A stretch of DNA of 64,000 nt, taken from Spirochaetota bacterium. GTDB lineage: Bacteria > Spirochaetota > Spirochaetia > Treponematales > Rectinemataceae. Positions 1 to 11,310 of the stretch are shown here, piece after piece. A model generated the notes under the pieces. It was not told the DNA's origin. It saw nothing but the letters and a program-made list of their open reading frames with translations, and did not search any database. The number at the start of each line of letters is the position of its first letter. Within the stretch, counting starts at the first letter, position 1. The stretch covers positions 114,397-178,396 of the forward strand of contig JAJUJQ010000004.1 in the NCBI GenBank assembly GCA_029265255.1, written 5' to 3'. The position numbers and the translations under genes were made by a program.

Positions 1-1100
<1,100 letters not shown>

Positions 1101-1202
1101 TTACCTTGTGCCGCACTCTGCGGCGCGCGTATTTCGGAAGCTGCCCATGTTGCCCGCCACAAAGGCGGTTCTCTCTGCAGCTCACCCGCGCTGGATATAA
1201 AA

Positions 1203-1235
1203 AAAGCCACCCTTCCGTGAAGGAAGAGTGGCTTT
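1203..1235 (-). terminator. Attenuator terminator in ilvC leader
   Basis: On the minus strand AAAGCCAC pairs with GTGGCTTT, and the stem continues through TCTTCC/GGAAGG around a 5-base loop. Seven Ts follow (1199-1205 on the plus strand). The 5' half includes CTTCCTTCAC (1217-1226), which is perfectly complementary to GTGAAGGAAG at 1265-1274, inside the end of the leader peptide gene. The two helices exclude each other: the classic terminator/antiterminator pair. Confidence 0.8.
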
Positions 1236-1259
1236 CTGTTGCTTCTCGCAACTGCCTGG

Positions 1260-1340
1260 TTACACTTCCTTCACCTCCCTTGCGCAGGGAAGAATCAGCG
1301 AGGAAATAATTACCAGTACAGTGCAGAATATGCGCGCCAT
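1260..1340 (-). CDS. ilv leader peptide (26 aa)
   Basis: Short ORF not explained by any protein family. It starts ATGGCGCGC and ends GTGTAA, and is rich in branched-chain codons: its core reads VLVIISSLIL, with further Ile and Val residues on both sides. It sits between leuB and ilvC, just before a rho-independent terminator, and its last codons carry the antiterminator half (1265-1274). This is the architecture of ilv/leu attenuators, in which ribosome stalling on Ile/Val/Leu codons controls read-through. A weakness is that the putative promoter leaves a 5' leader of only a few bases and no clear Shine-Dalgarno. Confidence 0.6.
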   Translation of the reverse strand: MARIFCTVLVIISSLILPCAREVKEV

Positions 1341-1350
1341 GTTGGGAGCT

Positions 1351-1379
1351 TTTGTACTGTACCTGAACACGGAAGTCAA
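1351..1379 (-). promoter_or_regulatory. Sigma-70-type promoter of ilvC leader
   Basis: TTGACT (1374-1379) and TACAAA (1351-1356) are separated by 17 bases on the minus strand, just downstream of the leuB stop. It would start transcription around 1344, ahead of the leader peptide and attenuator, giving ilvC its own control in addition to read-through from leu. Confidence 0.5.
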
Positions 1380-1405
1380 GTGTTTCCATGCTGAATATTG
1401 CATAT

Positions 1406-2497
1406 TCATACTAATTCCCTTACTTTTTGCGCCATTTCGGCGGTACCGATGAGCCGAACGTCATCCTCAGTACCGAGCGCGATGTCTCGTGTGCGCCAGC
1501 CTTCGGCGAGCGCGCGATCGACCGCGGCTTCGATGGCGCGTGCCTCGGTTTCGAGCCCGAATGAGTAGCGCAGCATAAGCGCGGCGGACAGGATGGTGCC
1601 GAGCGGGTTGGCAAGATCCTTTCCTGCAATATCAGGCGCAGAACCATGAATAGGCTCGTAGAGGCCCCTGCGCGGGCTGCTGTCGGCAGACGCATCGCCC
1701 AGGCTCGCCGAAGGCAGCATGCCTATAGAACCGGTCAGCATGCTAGCCTCGTCGGAAAGGATGTCGCCGAAAAGATTTGAGGTGACGATGACATCAAACT
1801 GGCCGGGGTTCCGAATGAGCTGCATGGCGCAGTTGTCCACATACATGGTCTGGACCGATACCTCGGGATATTCCGGAGCGAGGCGAGCGTTGACCTCGCG
1901 CCAGAGTCGAGAGGTTTCGAGCACATTGGCTTTGTCAACCAGGCAGAGTTTCCGTTTTCGTCCGCGCGCCGCCTCGTATCCGACCCGCAGGACTCGCTCG
2001 ATCTCGTGCCAGGAGTAGCGCTCGGTATCATAAGCGGCGCTGCCCCCTTCCTCTCGGCCACTTCGGCCGAAATAGATACCTCCTGTCAACTCGCGCACAA
2101 TGAGGAGATCAAATCCATCTCCCACTACCGCATCTTTGAGAGGGCAGGCTGCGCGCAAGGATGCAAGGAGTCTTGCCGGGCGCAGATTGGCATAGACATT
2201 GAGCGCGGCGCGTAACCTGAGCAGCGCTCGCTCCGGGCGCAGATGACTGGGTAGGGAATCCCATTTCGGACCCCCGACGGCCCCTAGCAGCACTGCATCA
2301 CAGCGCAACGCGGCATCCCGCGTCGAGTCGGGCAGGGGATTCCCGGTTGTGTCGATAGCCGCTCCGCCTGCCAGCAGCGCTTCCTGCACCAGTTCGTGCC
2401 CGAATTTCTTCGCGACCGCTTCGAGTACCATGAGCGCGCCTTCTACCACTTCCGGGCCGATTCCGTCGCCGCGGACCACACCGATGTGCATCCTCAT
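1406..2497 (-). CDS. leuB: 3-isopropylmalate dehydrogenase
   Basis: NAD-dependent oxidative decarboxylation of 3-isopropylmalate in leucine synthesis. 363 residues, the usual length. It begins [18 protein letters not shown] (the GDGIGPE nucleotide-binding start of the family). Other family blocks are seen at TGGIYFG, the [11 protein letters not shown] loop, [12 protein letters not shown] and the [13 protein letters not shown] active-site segment. The start at 2497 follows AAAGGAGCAATGC and overlaps the leuD stop by ATGA, showing translational coupling in the order leuA, leuC, leuD, leuB. Confidence 0.96.
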   Translation of the reverse strand: MRMHIGVVRGDGIGPEVVEGALMVLEAVAKKFGHELVQEALLAGGAAIDTTGNPLPDSTRDAALRCDAVLLGAVGGPKWDSLPSHLRPERALLRLRAALNVYANLRPARLLASLRAACPLKDAVVGDGFDLLIVRELTGGIYFGRSGREEGGSAAYDTERYSWHEIERVLRVGYEAARGRKRKLCLVDKANVLETSRLWREVNARLAPEYPEVSVQTMYVDNCAMQLIRNPGQFDVIVTSNLFGDILSDEASMLTGSIGMLPSASLGDASADSSPRRGLYEPIHGSAPDIAGKDLANPLGTILSAALMLRYSFGLETEARAIEAAVDRALAEGWRTRDIALGTEDDVRLIGTAEMAQKVRELV

Positions 2498-3078
2498 GCA
2501 TTGCTCCTTTGCGTTTGTGCCAGACGACGCTTCGTCGCTTCGACAAGCCCCCCAGCCTCGATGATGTCGCGGATGAAGGGGGGGAATGGCTGGGCTTTCC
2601 ACACGCGGCCTGTAGACATCCCGCTACCGTCTTCAACCGCTGCTTTAACGAGCCTGATTGCTCCTGTCTCAAAATCGAGCGCTACCATGTCGCCAGAGCG
2701 CAATGCCCGCGTCGCATCTGGGCATTCCAGTATCGGCAGGCCGATATTGATGGCATTGCGGTAAAAAATTCGCGCGAAGCTCGCCGCGATCACGCAGGCT
2801 ACTCCAGCCGCCTTGATCGCGAGAGGCGCGTGTTCGCGGCTCGAACCGCATCCGAAATTCTCCCCCGCGACCAAAATATCGCCTGGTCGCACCTTATTCC
2901 GAAACTCTGGATCGAGGTCTTCCAGACAGTGGGCTGCCAGCTCGCGCGGATCGGAGGTATTCAGGTATCGTGCGGGGATGATGACATCGGTATCGATATT
3001 GTCACCATACACATGCACACGGCCCTGCGCCATTTGGGCCACATCCGGCTTACCTGGGTTGTTATCTATGCCACTCAT
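2494..3078 (-). CDS. leuD: 3-isopropylmalate dehydratase small subunit
   Basis: Swivel-domain subunit of isopropylmalate isomerase; with LeuC it interconverts 2- and 3-isopropylmalate. 194 residues. Seen: [15 protein letters not shown] near the N-terminus, the substrate loop [11 protein letters not shown] and [17 protein letters not shown]. The start at 3078 overlaps the leuC stop by ATGA; the longer upstream frame is a shadow of leuC. Confidence 0.95.
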   Translation of the reverse strand: MSGIDNNPGKPDVAQMAQGRVHVYGDNIDTDVIIPARYLNTSDPRELAAHCLEDLDPEFRNKVRPGDILVAGENFGCGSSREHAPLAIKAAGVACVIAASFARIFYRNAINIGLPILECPDATRALRSGDMVALDFETGAIRLVKAAVEDGSGMSTGRVWKAQPFPPFIRDIIEAGGLVEATKRRLAQTQRSNA

Positions 3079-4397
3079 GCTTCCTGCTCCTCGATACGGA
3101 ATAGCGTTTCTCGTGCAGGCGGCCGAGAAACGACATGGTCTGGCGTTTCCACCATCCCCGCGATCGCGGAGGCGGCTGCGACCGCTGGTCCTGCAAGGAT
3201 CACCTCCGATTCCACGTGCCCCATGCGGCCCACAAAATTTCGGTTGGTCGTGCTGACCGCCCGTTCTCCTCTTGCCAGTACTCCCATGTGTCCCCCGAGG
3301 CATGGCCCGCAGGTCGGCGGCGACACCACCGCCCCAGCCTCGATGAAGATGTCCAGCAATCCCTCCCGAAGCGCTTGCTGATAAATGCGTTGTGTCCCCG
3401 GGATGATAATGCAGCGTACCGAATCCGCGATCTTCTTCCCTCGCAGAATTGCCGCGGCGACGCGAAGGTCCGAAATATGCCCGTTTGTGCAGGATCCGAT
3501 AACCACCTGATCAATCGGCATGCCTCGAACATGTTCTGCTTCTCGCGTATTCGATGGCAGGTGCGGCATGGCCACAGTCAGAGGTATCTGCGAGAGATCG
3601 AGCGTAATGACCGCATCATACGCGGCATCAGGATCGGCGTCGAAGATCTGCGGCGCCCGTGCCCCCACCATCGTCAGATATTCCCGCGTCTGCCCATCGA
3701 CTGGAAAAATCGCATTCTTGGCGCCGGCTTCGATTCCCATGTTGGCAATGGTAAAGCGCTCATCTATCGCAAGCTGCGCAACTCCGTCCCCAGTAAACTC
3801 GAGGGACCGGTACCGGGCGCCGTCCACGCCAATAGTTCCTATCAGGTGCAACACGATATCCTTGCCGGATACCCAGCCCGAGAGCCTGCCCACAAACTCT
3901 ACCTTGATGGCGGAGGGGACCTTGAACCAGGTGCGCCCTGTCGCCATGGCGCAGGCGAGATCTGTTGAGCCGACACCTGTCGCGAAGGCGCCCAGTGCTC
4001 CATAGGTACAGGTGTGGCTGTCAGCGCCAATGATGCAGTCTCCCGCGGTAACAAGGCCCTGTTCGGGAAGCAGCGCGTGCTCGATGCCGCCGCGTCCGGT
4101 CTCCCAATAGTGCTGATTATGCTGATCGTGCGCAAAGCGGCGCATGATGCCTGCCTGCTCGGCCGCCTTGATATCCTTGTTGGGCGTAAAATGGTCGGAA
4201 ACCAGCGCGATGCGGTCGGGGTCATGTACGCGAGCGCAGCCAATCTTGCCGAATTCTGCGATCGCGGGGGCAGCGGTAATGTCGTTGCCCAGCATAAGAT
4301 CGAGTTCGGCCTCGATGAGCTGTCCGGCCTCCACATACGCGAGCCCTGCCTTTCGCGCCAGAATCTTCTGACTCATGGTCATCGGTCTGTCATGCAT
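3075..4397 (-). CDS. leuC: 3-isopropylmalate dehydratase large subunit
   Basis: Aconitase-family [4Fe-4S] subunit of isopropylmalate isomerase, 440 residues. The cluster cysteines lie in VIGSCTNG and in the paired cysteines of [34 protein letters not shown] is the family substrate-binding block. The start at 4397 (MHDRP) has GGGAGG nine bases upstream and overlaps leuA by eight bases; an internal MSQK start is possible. The upstream extension of the frame lies inside leuA and is not supported. Confidence 0.94.
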   Translation of the reverse strand: MHDRPMTMSQKILARKAGLAYVEAGQLIEAELDLMLGNDITAAPAIAEFGKIGCARVHDPDRIALVSDHFTPNKDIKAAEQAGIMRRFAHDQHNQHYWETGRGGIEHALLPEQGLVTAGDCIIGADSHTCTYGALGAFATGVGSTDLACAMATGRTWFKVPSAIKVEFVGRLSGWVSGKDIVLHLIGTIGVDGARYRSLEFTGDGVAQLAIDERFTIANMGIEAGAKNAIFPVDGQTREYLTMVGARAPQIFDADPDAAYDAVITLDLSQIPLTVAMPHLPSNTREAEHVRGMPIDQVVIGSCTNGHISDLRVAAAILRGKKIADSVRCIIIPGTQRIYQQALREGLLDIFIEAGAVVSPPTCGPCLGGHMGVLARGERAVSTTNRNFVGRMGHVESEVILAGPAVAAASAIAGMVETPDHVVSRPPARETLFRIEEQEA

Positions 4398-5913
4398 AGC
4401 TGGCTTCCTCCCATGCCATCGTGTTGATTGCCGCAAGATAGGCCTTGATGGAAGCCTCCAGAATGTCGGTGGACAGGCCGTGACCATTCCAGGTCTTGCC
4501 GTCATTTCTGATTCTCACCATCGCCTCGCCCTGCGCATCCTCGCCCGCGGTGACGGAAGTAAGCTTGAAGTCTTCCAGTTCGAGACTGTGACCGACAATC
4601 GCATCAATTGCCTTGAAGGCAGCATCAACCGGGCCATCGCCGACCGCTGCTTTTTCGATGCTCCCTCCATCCTTGTGGACCAGGCAGACATTACATGCCG
4701 CCGACATGCCGGTTCCCGAGTGCACCGCAAAGCCCTCAAGCCTCCATGTTTCAGGCACGACCGCGCAAGCGCCTCGAGCGAGGGCTTCGATATCACGATC
4801 GGTCACAACCTTTTTTCTGTCGGCAAGGATCTTGAACTCTGCGAATACGCGGTTTATCTCATCGGGGCCGAGTGAAAATCCCAAGTGAGCCAGGCGGGCC
4901 TCGAACGCGTGTCTGCCAGAATGCTTACCCAACACGAGAGCATTCCGTGGCAGCCCGATCGATTCGGGCGTCATGATTTCGTAGGTGCTCCGATTCGCGA
5001 GCACACCATGTTGATGAATGCCCGCTTCGTGCGCAAAGGCATTGTCTCCTACAATCGCTTTATTGATCTGGACCGGCACGCCGGTGACCTTCGATACAAG
5101 TCGGCTGGTGCTGAAAATCTGGTTGGTCACTATGCCGGTTGAGCAATCGAACAGGTCTCGCCTTGTGTGGAGCGCCATGACGATTTCCTCAAGTGCCGCA
5201 TTCCCCGCGCGTTCTCCCAGGCCGTTGATCGTGCACTCTACCTGGTCGGCGCCTGCCTGGATGGCCGCGAGGCTGTTGGCAACAGCGAGCCCCAGGTCGT
5301 TGTGGCAGTGCACCGAAATCTGCACTGGCCCTATTTCTTTTATTCGCGAAGCAATGAGCGTCACCAGCGCTGAGAATTCTCCAGGATAGGTGTACCCTAC
5401 CGTGTCCGGAATGTTGATGACCGTAGCGCCTGCCCGCACCGCCGCCGCAAACACCTGGCAGAGAAACTCAGGGTCGCTGCGGGATGCATCCTCGGCAGAG
5501 AATTCCACATCGCTGCAGTAGCGACGAGCATGACGGACCGCCCATTCGGCCTGTGCCACAACCTCCGCGGGAGTCATCCGCAGTTTGCTTTGCATGTGGA
5601 TCGGCGAGGTGGCGATAAAAGTGTGGATGCGCGGAGATTCGGCCTTTCGCAGCGCTTCCCAGGCCGCATCGATGTCAGGCTCTATCGCGCGTGCCAAACC
5701 TGCCACGCGCGAATGCTTGATGCTGCCTGCGATTTCGCGTACCGCTGCCAGGTCCCCCGGGCTCGCGGCCGGAAACCCCGCCTCCATAACATCTACGCCG
5801 AGTTTTTCAAGCTGGCGCGCAACCTCGAGCTTTTCAGCGAGGTTCATGCTGCAGCGAGGAGCCTGCTCGCCATCTCTGAGCGTTGTATCGAATATATGGA
5901 TCCGTCGTGGCAT
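4390..5913 (-). CDS. leuA: 2-isopropylmalate synthase
   Basis: Condenses acetyl-CoA with 2-ketoisovalerate, the committed step of leucine synthesis. 507 residues: TIM barrel opening [13 protein letters not shown] (metal and substrate site), HCHNDLG metal-binding motif, then a C-terminal LeuA dimer domain (about residues 370-507) that normally binds leucine for feedback control. The start at 5913 follows GGAGAGAG; an upstream in-frame Met lacks a ribosome site. First gene of the leu operon, preceded by a Leu-rich leader peptide. Confidence 0.95.
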   Translation of the reverse strand: MPRRIHIFDTTLRDGEQAPRCSMNLAEKLEVARQLEKLGVDVMEAGFPAASPGDLAAVREIAGSIKHSRVAGLARAIEPDIDAAWEALRKAESPRIHTFIATSPIHMQSKLRMTPAEVVAQAEWAVRHARRYCSDVEFSAEDASRSDPEFLCQVFAAAVRAGATVINIPDTVGYTYPGEFSALVTLIASRIKEIGPVQISVHCHNDLGLAVANSLAAIQAGADQVECTINGLGERAGNAALEEIVMALHTRRDLFDCSTGIVTNQIFSTSRLVSKVTGVPVQINKAIVGDNAFAHEAGIHQHGVLANRSTYEIMTPESIGLPRNALVLGKHSGRHAFEARLAHLGFSLGPDEINRVFAEFKILADRKKVVTDRDIEALARGACAVVPETWRLEGFAVHSGTGMSAACNVCLVHKDGGSIEKAAVGDGPVDAAFKAIDAIVGHSLELEDFKLTSVTAGEDAQGEAMVRIRNDGKTWNGHGLSTDILEASIKAYLAAINTMAWEEASYA

Positions 5914-6022
5914 GGTCTGCTCTCTCCTTCTCTGGAAATAAATTGGCGGCACGGAAGCGGGTATGGAAACAGTACCGCTCCAGGTGCTGTGTTGGTGAAA
6001 TGGATGTGTGGTCGGAATGGGC

Positions 6023-6073
6023 GGGTCTTTGTCGATTGCGGGTCTCAGCCCCGGCGAATCAGATCAAAGACCC
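6023..6073 (-). promoter_or_regulatory. Candidate leu leader RNA switch
   Basis: The end of the leader ORF contains GGGTCTTTG (minus strand, 6065-6073). It can pair perfectly with CAAAGACCC at 6023-6031. Its GGGTCT can alternatively pair with AGACCC at 6040-6045. These are mutually exclusive helices beginning within the Leu leader gene. No U-tract terminator is visible before leuA, so the mechanism (attenuation or translational) is open. Confidence 0.4.
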
Positions 6074-6141
6074 TTACGCAGGGAGAGGAGTAGAGGAGAG
6101 AACAACAGATGGAACTGCTCAGGCATACATATCTGCCTCAT
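6064..6141 (-). CDS. leu leader peptide (25 aa)
   Basis: Short ORF between a well-formed promoter and leuA. Its C-terminal half reads HLLFSPLLLSLRKGL and then stops: eight Leu in fifteen residues. Position and composition match leuL-type leader peptides, where Leu-tRNA shortage stalls the ribosome and alters leader RNA folding. It lies about 150 bases upstream of the leuA start. Confidence 0.62.
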   Translation of the reverse strand: MRQICMPEQFHLLFSPLLLSLRKGL

Positions 6142-6149
6142 GGGTCGGC

Positions 6150-6178
6150 ATGCTACAGCGCCTAAAAGTAAATGTCAA
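6150..6178 (-). promoter_or_regulatory. leu operon promoter
   Basis: TTGACA (6173-6178) and TAGCAT (6150-6155) with a 17-base spacer on the minus strand, nine bases ahead of the leader peptide start. A consensus -35 box with a good -10 box makes this the likely leuACDB promoter. Confidence 0.65.
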
Positions 6179-6215
6179 GCATGAATATGCAGACGTTTTG
6201 CGAAAAATTTCAAAT

Positions 6216-7724
6216 TCATGAGGAAGGACGAACCTCTCCGAATACCGAATAGTAGAGATCTTCGCCATGGCTGCGCTGCGAGGGGGCCCCTTCCACGATT
6301 CTGAATGTCCGTGTTCCGTCCCTCTGGCGCTCTGCCCTGAGCAGTATCGTCGTCGCATGCGCCTGTACTCCGAAATATTCCGCGAAGGTGTACAAATGGG
6401 TAACGAACAGCACTGTTGCGCCATTTTCGAGCAGCACGCTGACTATTTGCCGGGCAATTTCCGAGCCTTCGCGCTCGTTCGTGGATGCGAACGATTCGTT
6501 GAACAGAATGAGGCTGTTCGGCCGTATCTGATCCACGATGGCATTCATGCGTTTGAGCTCTTCGTCAAACTTGCCCGACCCCATGTCCCGGTCTTCCTTG
6601 CGGCGGAAGTGGGTAATCACGGCTCGCTGGATAGATGCGTGGAACGTTGTTGCCGGTACAAATATGCCAGCCTGCATCATCAGCTGCGCGATACCAATGC
6701 TGCGGAGAAAGGTCGATTTGCCGCCCTCGTTGACTCCGGTGATGATAGCGAGGTTTTTGCCGTTGGCATGTATCTCGTTGCCTTTCGATTTTTTACCAGC
6801 GACCAGCGAAAGGCATACATGATAAAGTCCCGAGCATTCGAGCACGCGAGAGCCCGGGGCTTGCGGCACCGGAAAGCAGACCGCCTCCCCGATCGACGCG
6901 AGTTTTTCCTTCAAGTTCAGGCAGGCAAGGTAAAACCCCGTCTCATTCCTGAGAATTTTGAAAAAATTCTCGACATGTTCGGCGGACTGCGCCATGGCGT
7001 TTGCCGCGAAATTGATACCCCTGTCACGCAGATCGCCCAACGCCCGCAGGCCCGTTTCGTCCTTGCCATCGATGGAAAAAGAGAATGACGGCGTCTTCGG
7101 ACCGATCATTCTGGTGATCCAACGTGTTTTCCTGCCCTTCGGCTTTCTGAGCACATGGCCGGAAAGCTCATTCCCTTCGCCGAGCCTCCCGCTGATCATG
7201 ACACCGCCGTCAAAGCGAAGATCCTTGAGATACTGCTTTACCGAATGCAGGTATTCGTCATTGAGTTCATCCCGGACCATGGTGAAAAACCGCGTGAACC
7301 CCTTCGACCGAAAGCGGTAGCCTGAATCACGGGCAATCTGGCACAGGCGTTCTAGCAGGGGTAGGTAGGTTTCGAGCATTCGTACTGCTCCATGCAAGAT
7401 CGATCCTGGATATGCCCCAAATACGCCAAGCCAATTCTTGCGTTTCGCCTCGACCGCTTCCTCGGCGATTGCCTGAAGTTCGCGCACCACCTGTTCATTC
7501 CGCACGCAATCCTCAAGCACTTCCTGCCAAAATAATATCTCCTTTTCTTTCGTGAGGCTCTGGAACAGGGCGCTTTTCGACAGGTCGTACAGAAACCGCT
7601 CTCCCGCGGCCATCGCCTTGATCAGGATATCCAGATCGAAATCCTACATCAGCGCGTCTGTTTGGGGAGGAAGCGCCGCCATGGGGTCGAAGTCCTTATC
7701 TTCAAACATTAAAAACACTTTCAT
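6216..7724 (-). pseudogene. MutS-family ATPase, second of pair, with in-frame amber codon
   Basis: DNA-mismatch-repair MutS-like ATPase lacking the N-terminal mismatch-binding domain. The reading frame starting at 7724 ([13 protein letters not shown], overlapping the upstream gene by ATGA) meets TAG at codon 27 (7644-7646) and then continues open to 6216 for about 475 residues. The downstream part has Walker A GVNEGGKST, the helical lever region, and a Walker-B-like SLILFNESFASTNEREGSE segment. By memory of homologues the TAG stands where Gln (CAG) is usual, so one base change would restore it. Translation could restart at Met 38 (7613), leaving the ATPase core. Either a recent pseudogene, a restart, or a sequence error. 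Confidence 0.75.
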
Positions 7725-9330
7725 GGCCGAGTACTCACAGTGCCGGTCGATGTGGCTCCTTCCGTGCCTGGTGCTGAAAAGGAAGCGCTCTCGGCCTGTT
7801 CCAGCTTGTTTTTCAGTACCGTATAGGTCAGGCGGTACTTCTCGGCGATGGATCGGGCATACGCGAGCCCGTCAGCTGGCCTTCGCGCTAGCTTAAAAGT
7901 CCGGATCGAGGGGTCCTGGGGGTCGACACAACTTACCATGCTCACAACCCGTTCATCCATCGAGGCAAGCTCGTCAAGAAAAGTCACGCACACGGCGATC
8001 GCGTCGAGGGCAAGCATCTTTTCCAGCACCCTGCGGCTCAGGAACAGGGCATCCTTGACGGTAGTCGAGGTGAAAATCTCGTTGAGGATAAAAATGCTCG
8101 ACGATGTCGCCCGCATAAGGCTTGCGTGAATGCGGACGATTTCGTCATGCAGCTTGCCGCGCTGGCTCTTAATGGTCTCCTCTCGTTCGAAATGGGTGAA
8201 CATCGAATCGAACAGGAAGATGCGCGCGGTCGTACCAGGGACAGGGAGCCCAATTGCCGCAAGATGGTGCAGCTGTCCAAAGGCGCGGACAAAGGTCGTC
8301 TTGCCGCCCTGGTTCGGACCGGTGATCACGATCAGGCGTTCCCTGCCATGGAGGCTGAAATCATTCGGGACGAACTTCTGGTTCGAACTCGGCGAGAGTT
8401 TTTTGCCAGTGCGAGATCGAAAAACCCCTCTGCCCACGCGTTTTTATCGGATTCGGTGATTTGCGGAAAACAAAAACCGAACCCCGCGTTCACAAGCGGT
8501 CCTATGTAGTCCAGATATGCAATATAGAATTGTATTTCGCGCTCAAATGTCTCGATTGTCTCATCGATAAAGGAAGCGTGAACCTTGCAGAATGCGTCGA
8601 GCTGGGCAAAGGTCTCCGGATAGAGTCGCGCCACGCAATCGAGAATCTGTGCCTCGACATGATTGAGCCCTGCTGTGTCGAGGATTTTGAGCAGATAGCT
8701 CTTGGTCGATCCTTGACGGAAGCGCTGAAACACATTCTCAATGTCCGCGGAATAATCGATTTCGTCGTCGTATTTTCGCACTTTGACGGTAAGGTTCTTG
8801 ATGGTTATCGTATAATGAATTTCTTTGAGGGAATTCCTGAGCGCTTCAATTTCTTTTCCAAGTGTTAGGAACGATTCTGCGCGGATATAAGCGAGAAGAT
8901 ATTCTCGAAAAGAAATAAGGCCAGCCGATTCAAGCTTCGCGTCGCGCATCGCTTCCGCGAGGGTTTCTACTGATTCGCGGTATGTGGCCGCCGCTTCGAG
9001 AAACCATCCCTGTCGGTGATGCAGATTGTAGAGTTTTTCGAGAGCGGCAAGGGTGCGTCTTACGGATCGGAATTTCCTGGAAAACGCTTTGATTCTAGAG
9101 AGCAATTCAGGCTTTCCCATGTCGCGGGCGATTGCCTGGCGGAATTGAATTTCACGGGCGTTCAAGGGTGGGCGGTAGAATACCTGTTGAAGTTGATAAT
9201 CGGACAGCCCGCCGTCGATGCCCTCCACTATCTGGTCGAGATTGAGATCGACAAAGTAATCGGGCATGTCACACGGGGAGGTTCTGCGAATATCCGCGGG
9301 ATTTTCGAAAAGGACGCTTGAAGCGATCAT
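7721..9330 (-). pseudogene. MutS-family ATPase, first of pair, split by -1 frameshift
   Basis: The N-terminal part (9330 to about 8400) starts after GGAGGGAG and runs through VDLNLDQIVEGI to [10 protein letters not shown]. The C-terminal part (about 8398 to 7721) contains Walker [11 protein letters not shown] and Walker [12 protein letters not shown]. The two are in different frames and join exactly at A AAA AAC (8404-8398): a -1 shift there gives a continuous ~536-residue family protein. A_AAA_AAC is a classic -1 slippery heptamer, but a lost A in a 7-A run is equally possible. I see no strong downstream pseudoknot, only the hairpin CGAAC/GTTCG. Function of this MutS subgroup is not established. 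Confidence 0.75.
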
Positions 9331-9503
9331 GGCAGACTCCCTCCGGCTCTTTTCATTGTGGTTCTCCTGAAAGAGTTCTCGGAAGGAGTCATCAGCTGCC
9401 TATCGCGCGGTTCAGGCTTGCGCCCAGGTGGACTCCATCACCATGCAAAATTCAAAAGAGAATGTATTGAAATCAGCCGGAGTTGTAAAGAGCACGCGGT
9501 CCG

Positions 9504-10763
9504 CTACATCTTCGGCACCGTAACACTGCCCTCAGGCATGATGATGAACCGGGCGTTTTTCCCCTGAGACCGCAGCGCCATGTCGATGGCTTCCTGAATT
9601 GTAGCGGCTTTTCGCGCGAAGCAGCTGGCGACGATCTTGTCGGGAAGCGAGGTGACCATGATCACCTCCTTTTCGGCGGCTACCTTGGCAAATGCATATG
9701 CCTTGTGTCCTCCCATGACAAAATTGGCCTTCACATCGTCCATGATCTGCTGTGGCGTCCAGCCACGGTTCATGAAGTCTTCGAACAGTTTTTCGCCGTA
9801 GCCTTCGCGGCATTCGGCAACCATGATAATGGTTCCACCCTTTCGTGTCGCTTTGTCCGCGTGGTCCAGCGCTTTCTGCGCCTGGTAGAGATTGATATCG
9901 CGCGGAAAACCGCAGGCCGAGGAAATGGCGATGTCCGCCAGCTCCCTAATGGGCACCATATACATCGATTCGCTGACGTTCACTGCGCGGTACCAGGCCT
10001 CTTCGAGATCACCCGCGACTACCTCGACGACCTGGTTGCGGTCATCTACGACGACGTTGAGGATGAAATCGACACCAGCCAGCCTGGCTGCGTGGATCAT
10101 TTCGAGGCTTACGGGGTTTTCGCGGATGGGGGGCAGATTGTCCATCAGCTCGACCATCCGCGCATGATTCTTCTGTACCGTTTCCTTGCCGGCGACTCCA
10201 GGAAGAATGGACTTTCGCCCGCCGGAAAAGCCTGCAAAATAATGGGGCATGACTACGCCGAGCGTGATGAGGAAATCCGCCTCATCTACAAGCCGGTTGA
10301 GCCAGAAATCATAGCCAGAAGGGAGCTTCCCTTTGTAGACTAGCCCCTTGGGGTCTGTCGCGTCGTGCGACACGATGGTGAAGCGTCGGCAAATATCCTC
10401 GCCGTAAACTTGGATATTCTGCTCAGGCGTATGGGCATCGTGGATACCGGTGGCGATAACGAGGGTCACCGCGTGGTCGGGGACGCCTGCTTCCTCAAAG
10501 GCTTTCAACAACGGTGGCATGAGGATTTCATATGGCGTCGGGCGGGTGAGATCATTTACGACTACGACTAATTTGGCTGGCTTGCGGGCAGCGAGCATTT
10601 TCACCAGCGGCGGCGTCCCATATGGCGCGGCGAGCATTCGCCGTACCGCGTTAGCTGGATCAGCAAGCGGTGGGCGCGCACCTGGCAGTACTACATCAAG
10701 AATGCTCTTGTCTTCGATATCAACCGGCAACGTTCCATTTCCGTATTTCAAATCGAAACGCAT
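9504..10763 (-). CDS. LarA-family nickel-pincer lactate (hydroxyacid) racemase
   Basis: 419 residues, like LarA of Lactobacillus plantarum. N-terminal domain with VVVNDLTRPTP (DxTRPTP substrate/cofactor motif), ATGIHDAHTP, the central SHDATDP histidine segment and PHYFAGFSGGRKSILPG. The family uses a nickel-pincer nucleotide to racemise lactate or other 2-hydroxyacids. The start at 10763 follows AAAGGAGAATGAACAG. No larB, larC or larE maturation genes are in this window, so cofactor supply must be elsewhere; substrate specificity within the family is broad and not decided here. Confidence 0.85.
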   Translation of the reverse strand: MRFDLKYGNGTLPVDIEDKSILDVVLPGARPPLADPANAVRRMLAAPYGTPPLVKMLAARKPAKLVVVVNDLTRPTPYEILMPPLLKAFEEAGVPDHAVTLVIATGIHDAHTPEQNIQVYGEDICRRFTIVSHDATDPKGLVYKGKLPSGYDFWLNRLVDEADFLITLGVVMPHYFAGFSGGRKSILPGVAGKETVQKNHARMVELMDNLPPIRENPVSLEMIHAARLAGVDFILNVVVDDRNQVVEVVAGDLEEAWYRAVNVSESMYMVPIRELADIAISSACGFPRDINLYQAQKALDHADKATRKGGTIIMVAECREGYGEKLFEDFMNRGWTPQQIMDDVKANFVMGGHKAYAFAKVAAEKEVIMVTSLPDKIVASCFARKAATIQEAIDMALRSQGKNARFIIMPEGSVTVPKM

Positions 10764-10964
10764 CTGTTCATTCTCCTTTCAGCCCGTCGCGTCATCCGCC
10801 AATCAAATCAGCAGACCCTGCGGCAGCGTCACATTCAGCACCTTGTAGAATAGAAGGTAGAGTCCAAGACCATGCTGCTTGCGATCAGTACCGATTCGAT
10901 GATCCGCCTGATACCTTTCCCTGAAAATAAGCTATCAGGACTGACATATACTCTGCAATACTTG

Positions 10965-11180
10965 TCATAAATTGGGAATATTAAGTCCTGCCTGCCGCAG
11001 CACAAACACGGTACCCCCGCGGCTGATGAAGACCTCCGCCTCATCCTGATACCATTTCGCGACAGGAATCGCTGTTTCAAGCAGCCCCTGAGCTCCAATG
11101 AGATGTTCGGACGAAGTACCGGCACAATGTTTGACTGCTTGTTCGATCTGCCGATCCGGCGCGATAAAGACGATCGCCAT
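10965..11180 (-). pseudogene. Remnant of PrpR-type N-terminal sensor domain
   Basis: 71 codons starting MAIVFIAPDRQIEQAV and ending in a stop just after VFISRGGTVFVLRQAGLNIP. The ISRGGT...LR...IP block resembles the PrpR_N sensor domain that precedes sigma-54 activator modules, but nothing of the AAA+ or HTH domains follows. Between its stop and larA I find only short unrelated frames. Most likely a decayed regulator; a free-standing small protein is less likely. Confidence 0.45.
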
Positions 11181-11218
11181 GGCTGCAGTATACCACAGGA
11201 GACTTAAAATTATTCCGA

Positions 11219-11246
11219 TTGACCCTTCCCAATTAAAGAATAATAT
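11219..11246 (+). promoter_or_regulatory. Promoter upstream of FMN-binding-type gene
   Basis: TTGACC (11219-11224) and TAATAT (11241-11246) with a 16-base spacer in a strongly AT-rich stretch, about 65 bases before the gene start. A second -10-like TATAAT at 11250-11255 overlaps the run and could be the actual element. Confidence 0.4.
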
Positions 11247-11310
11247 ATATATAATGATATTTCGACAGGTCCGTTGCGGCCTTGCTATCTCATTCAGGGG
11301 GTCACCTGCA

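Noticed and set aside
2509..3968. Long plus-strand frames of 290 and 277 codons opposite leuD and leuC
   Set aside because: Antisense shadows of high-GC coding sequence without family signatures or ribosome sites.
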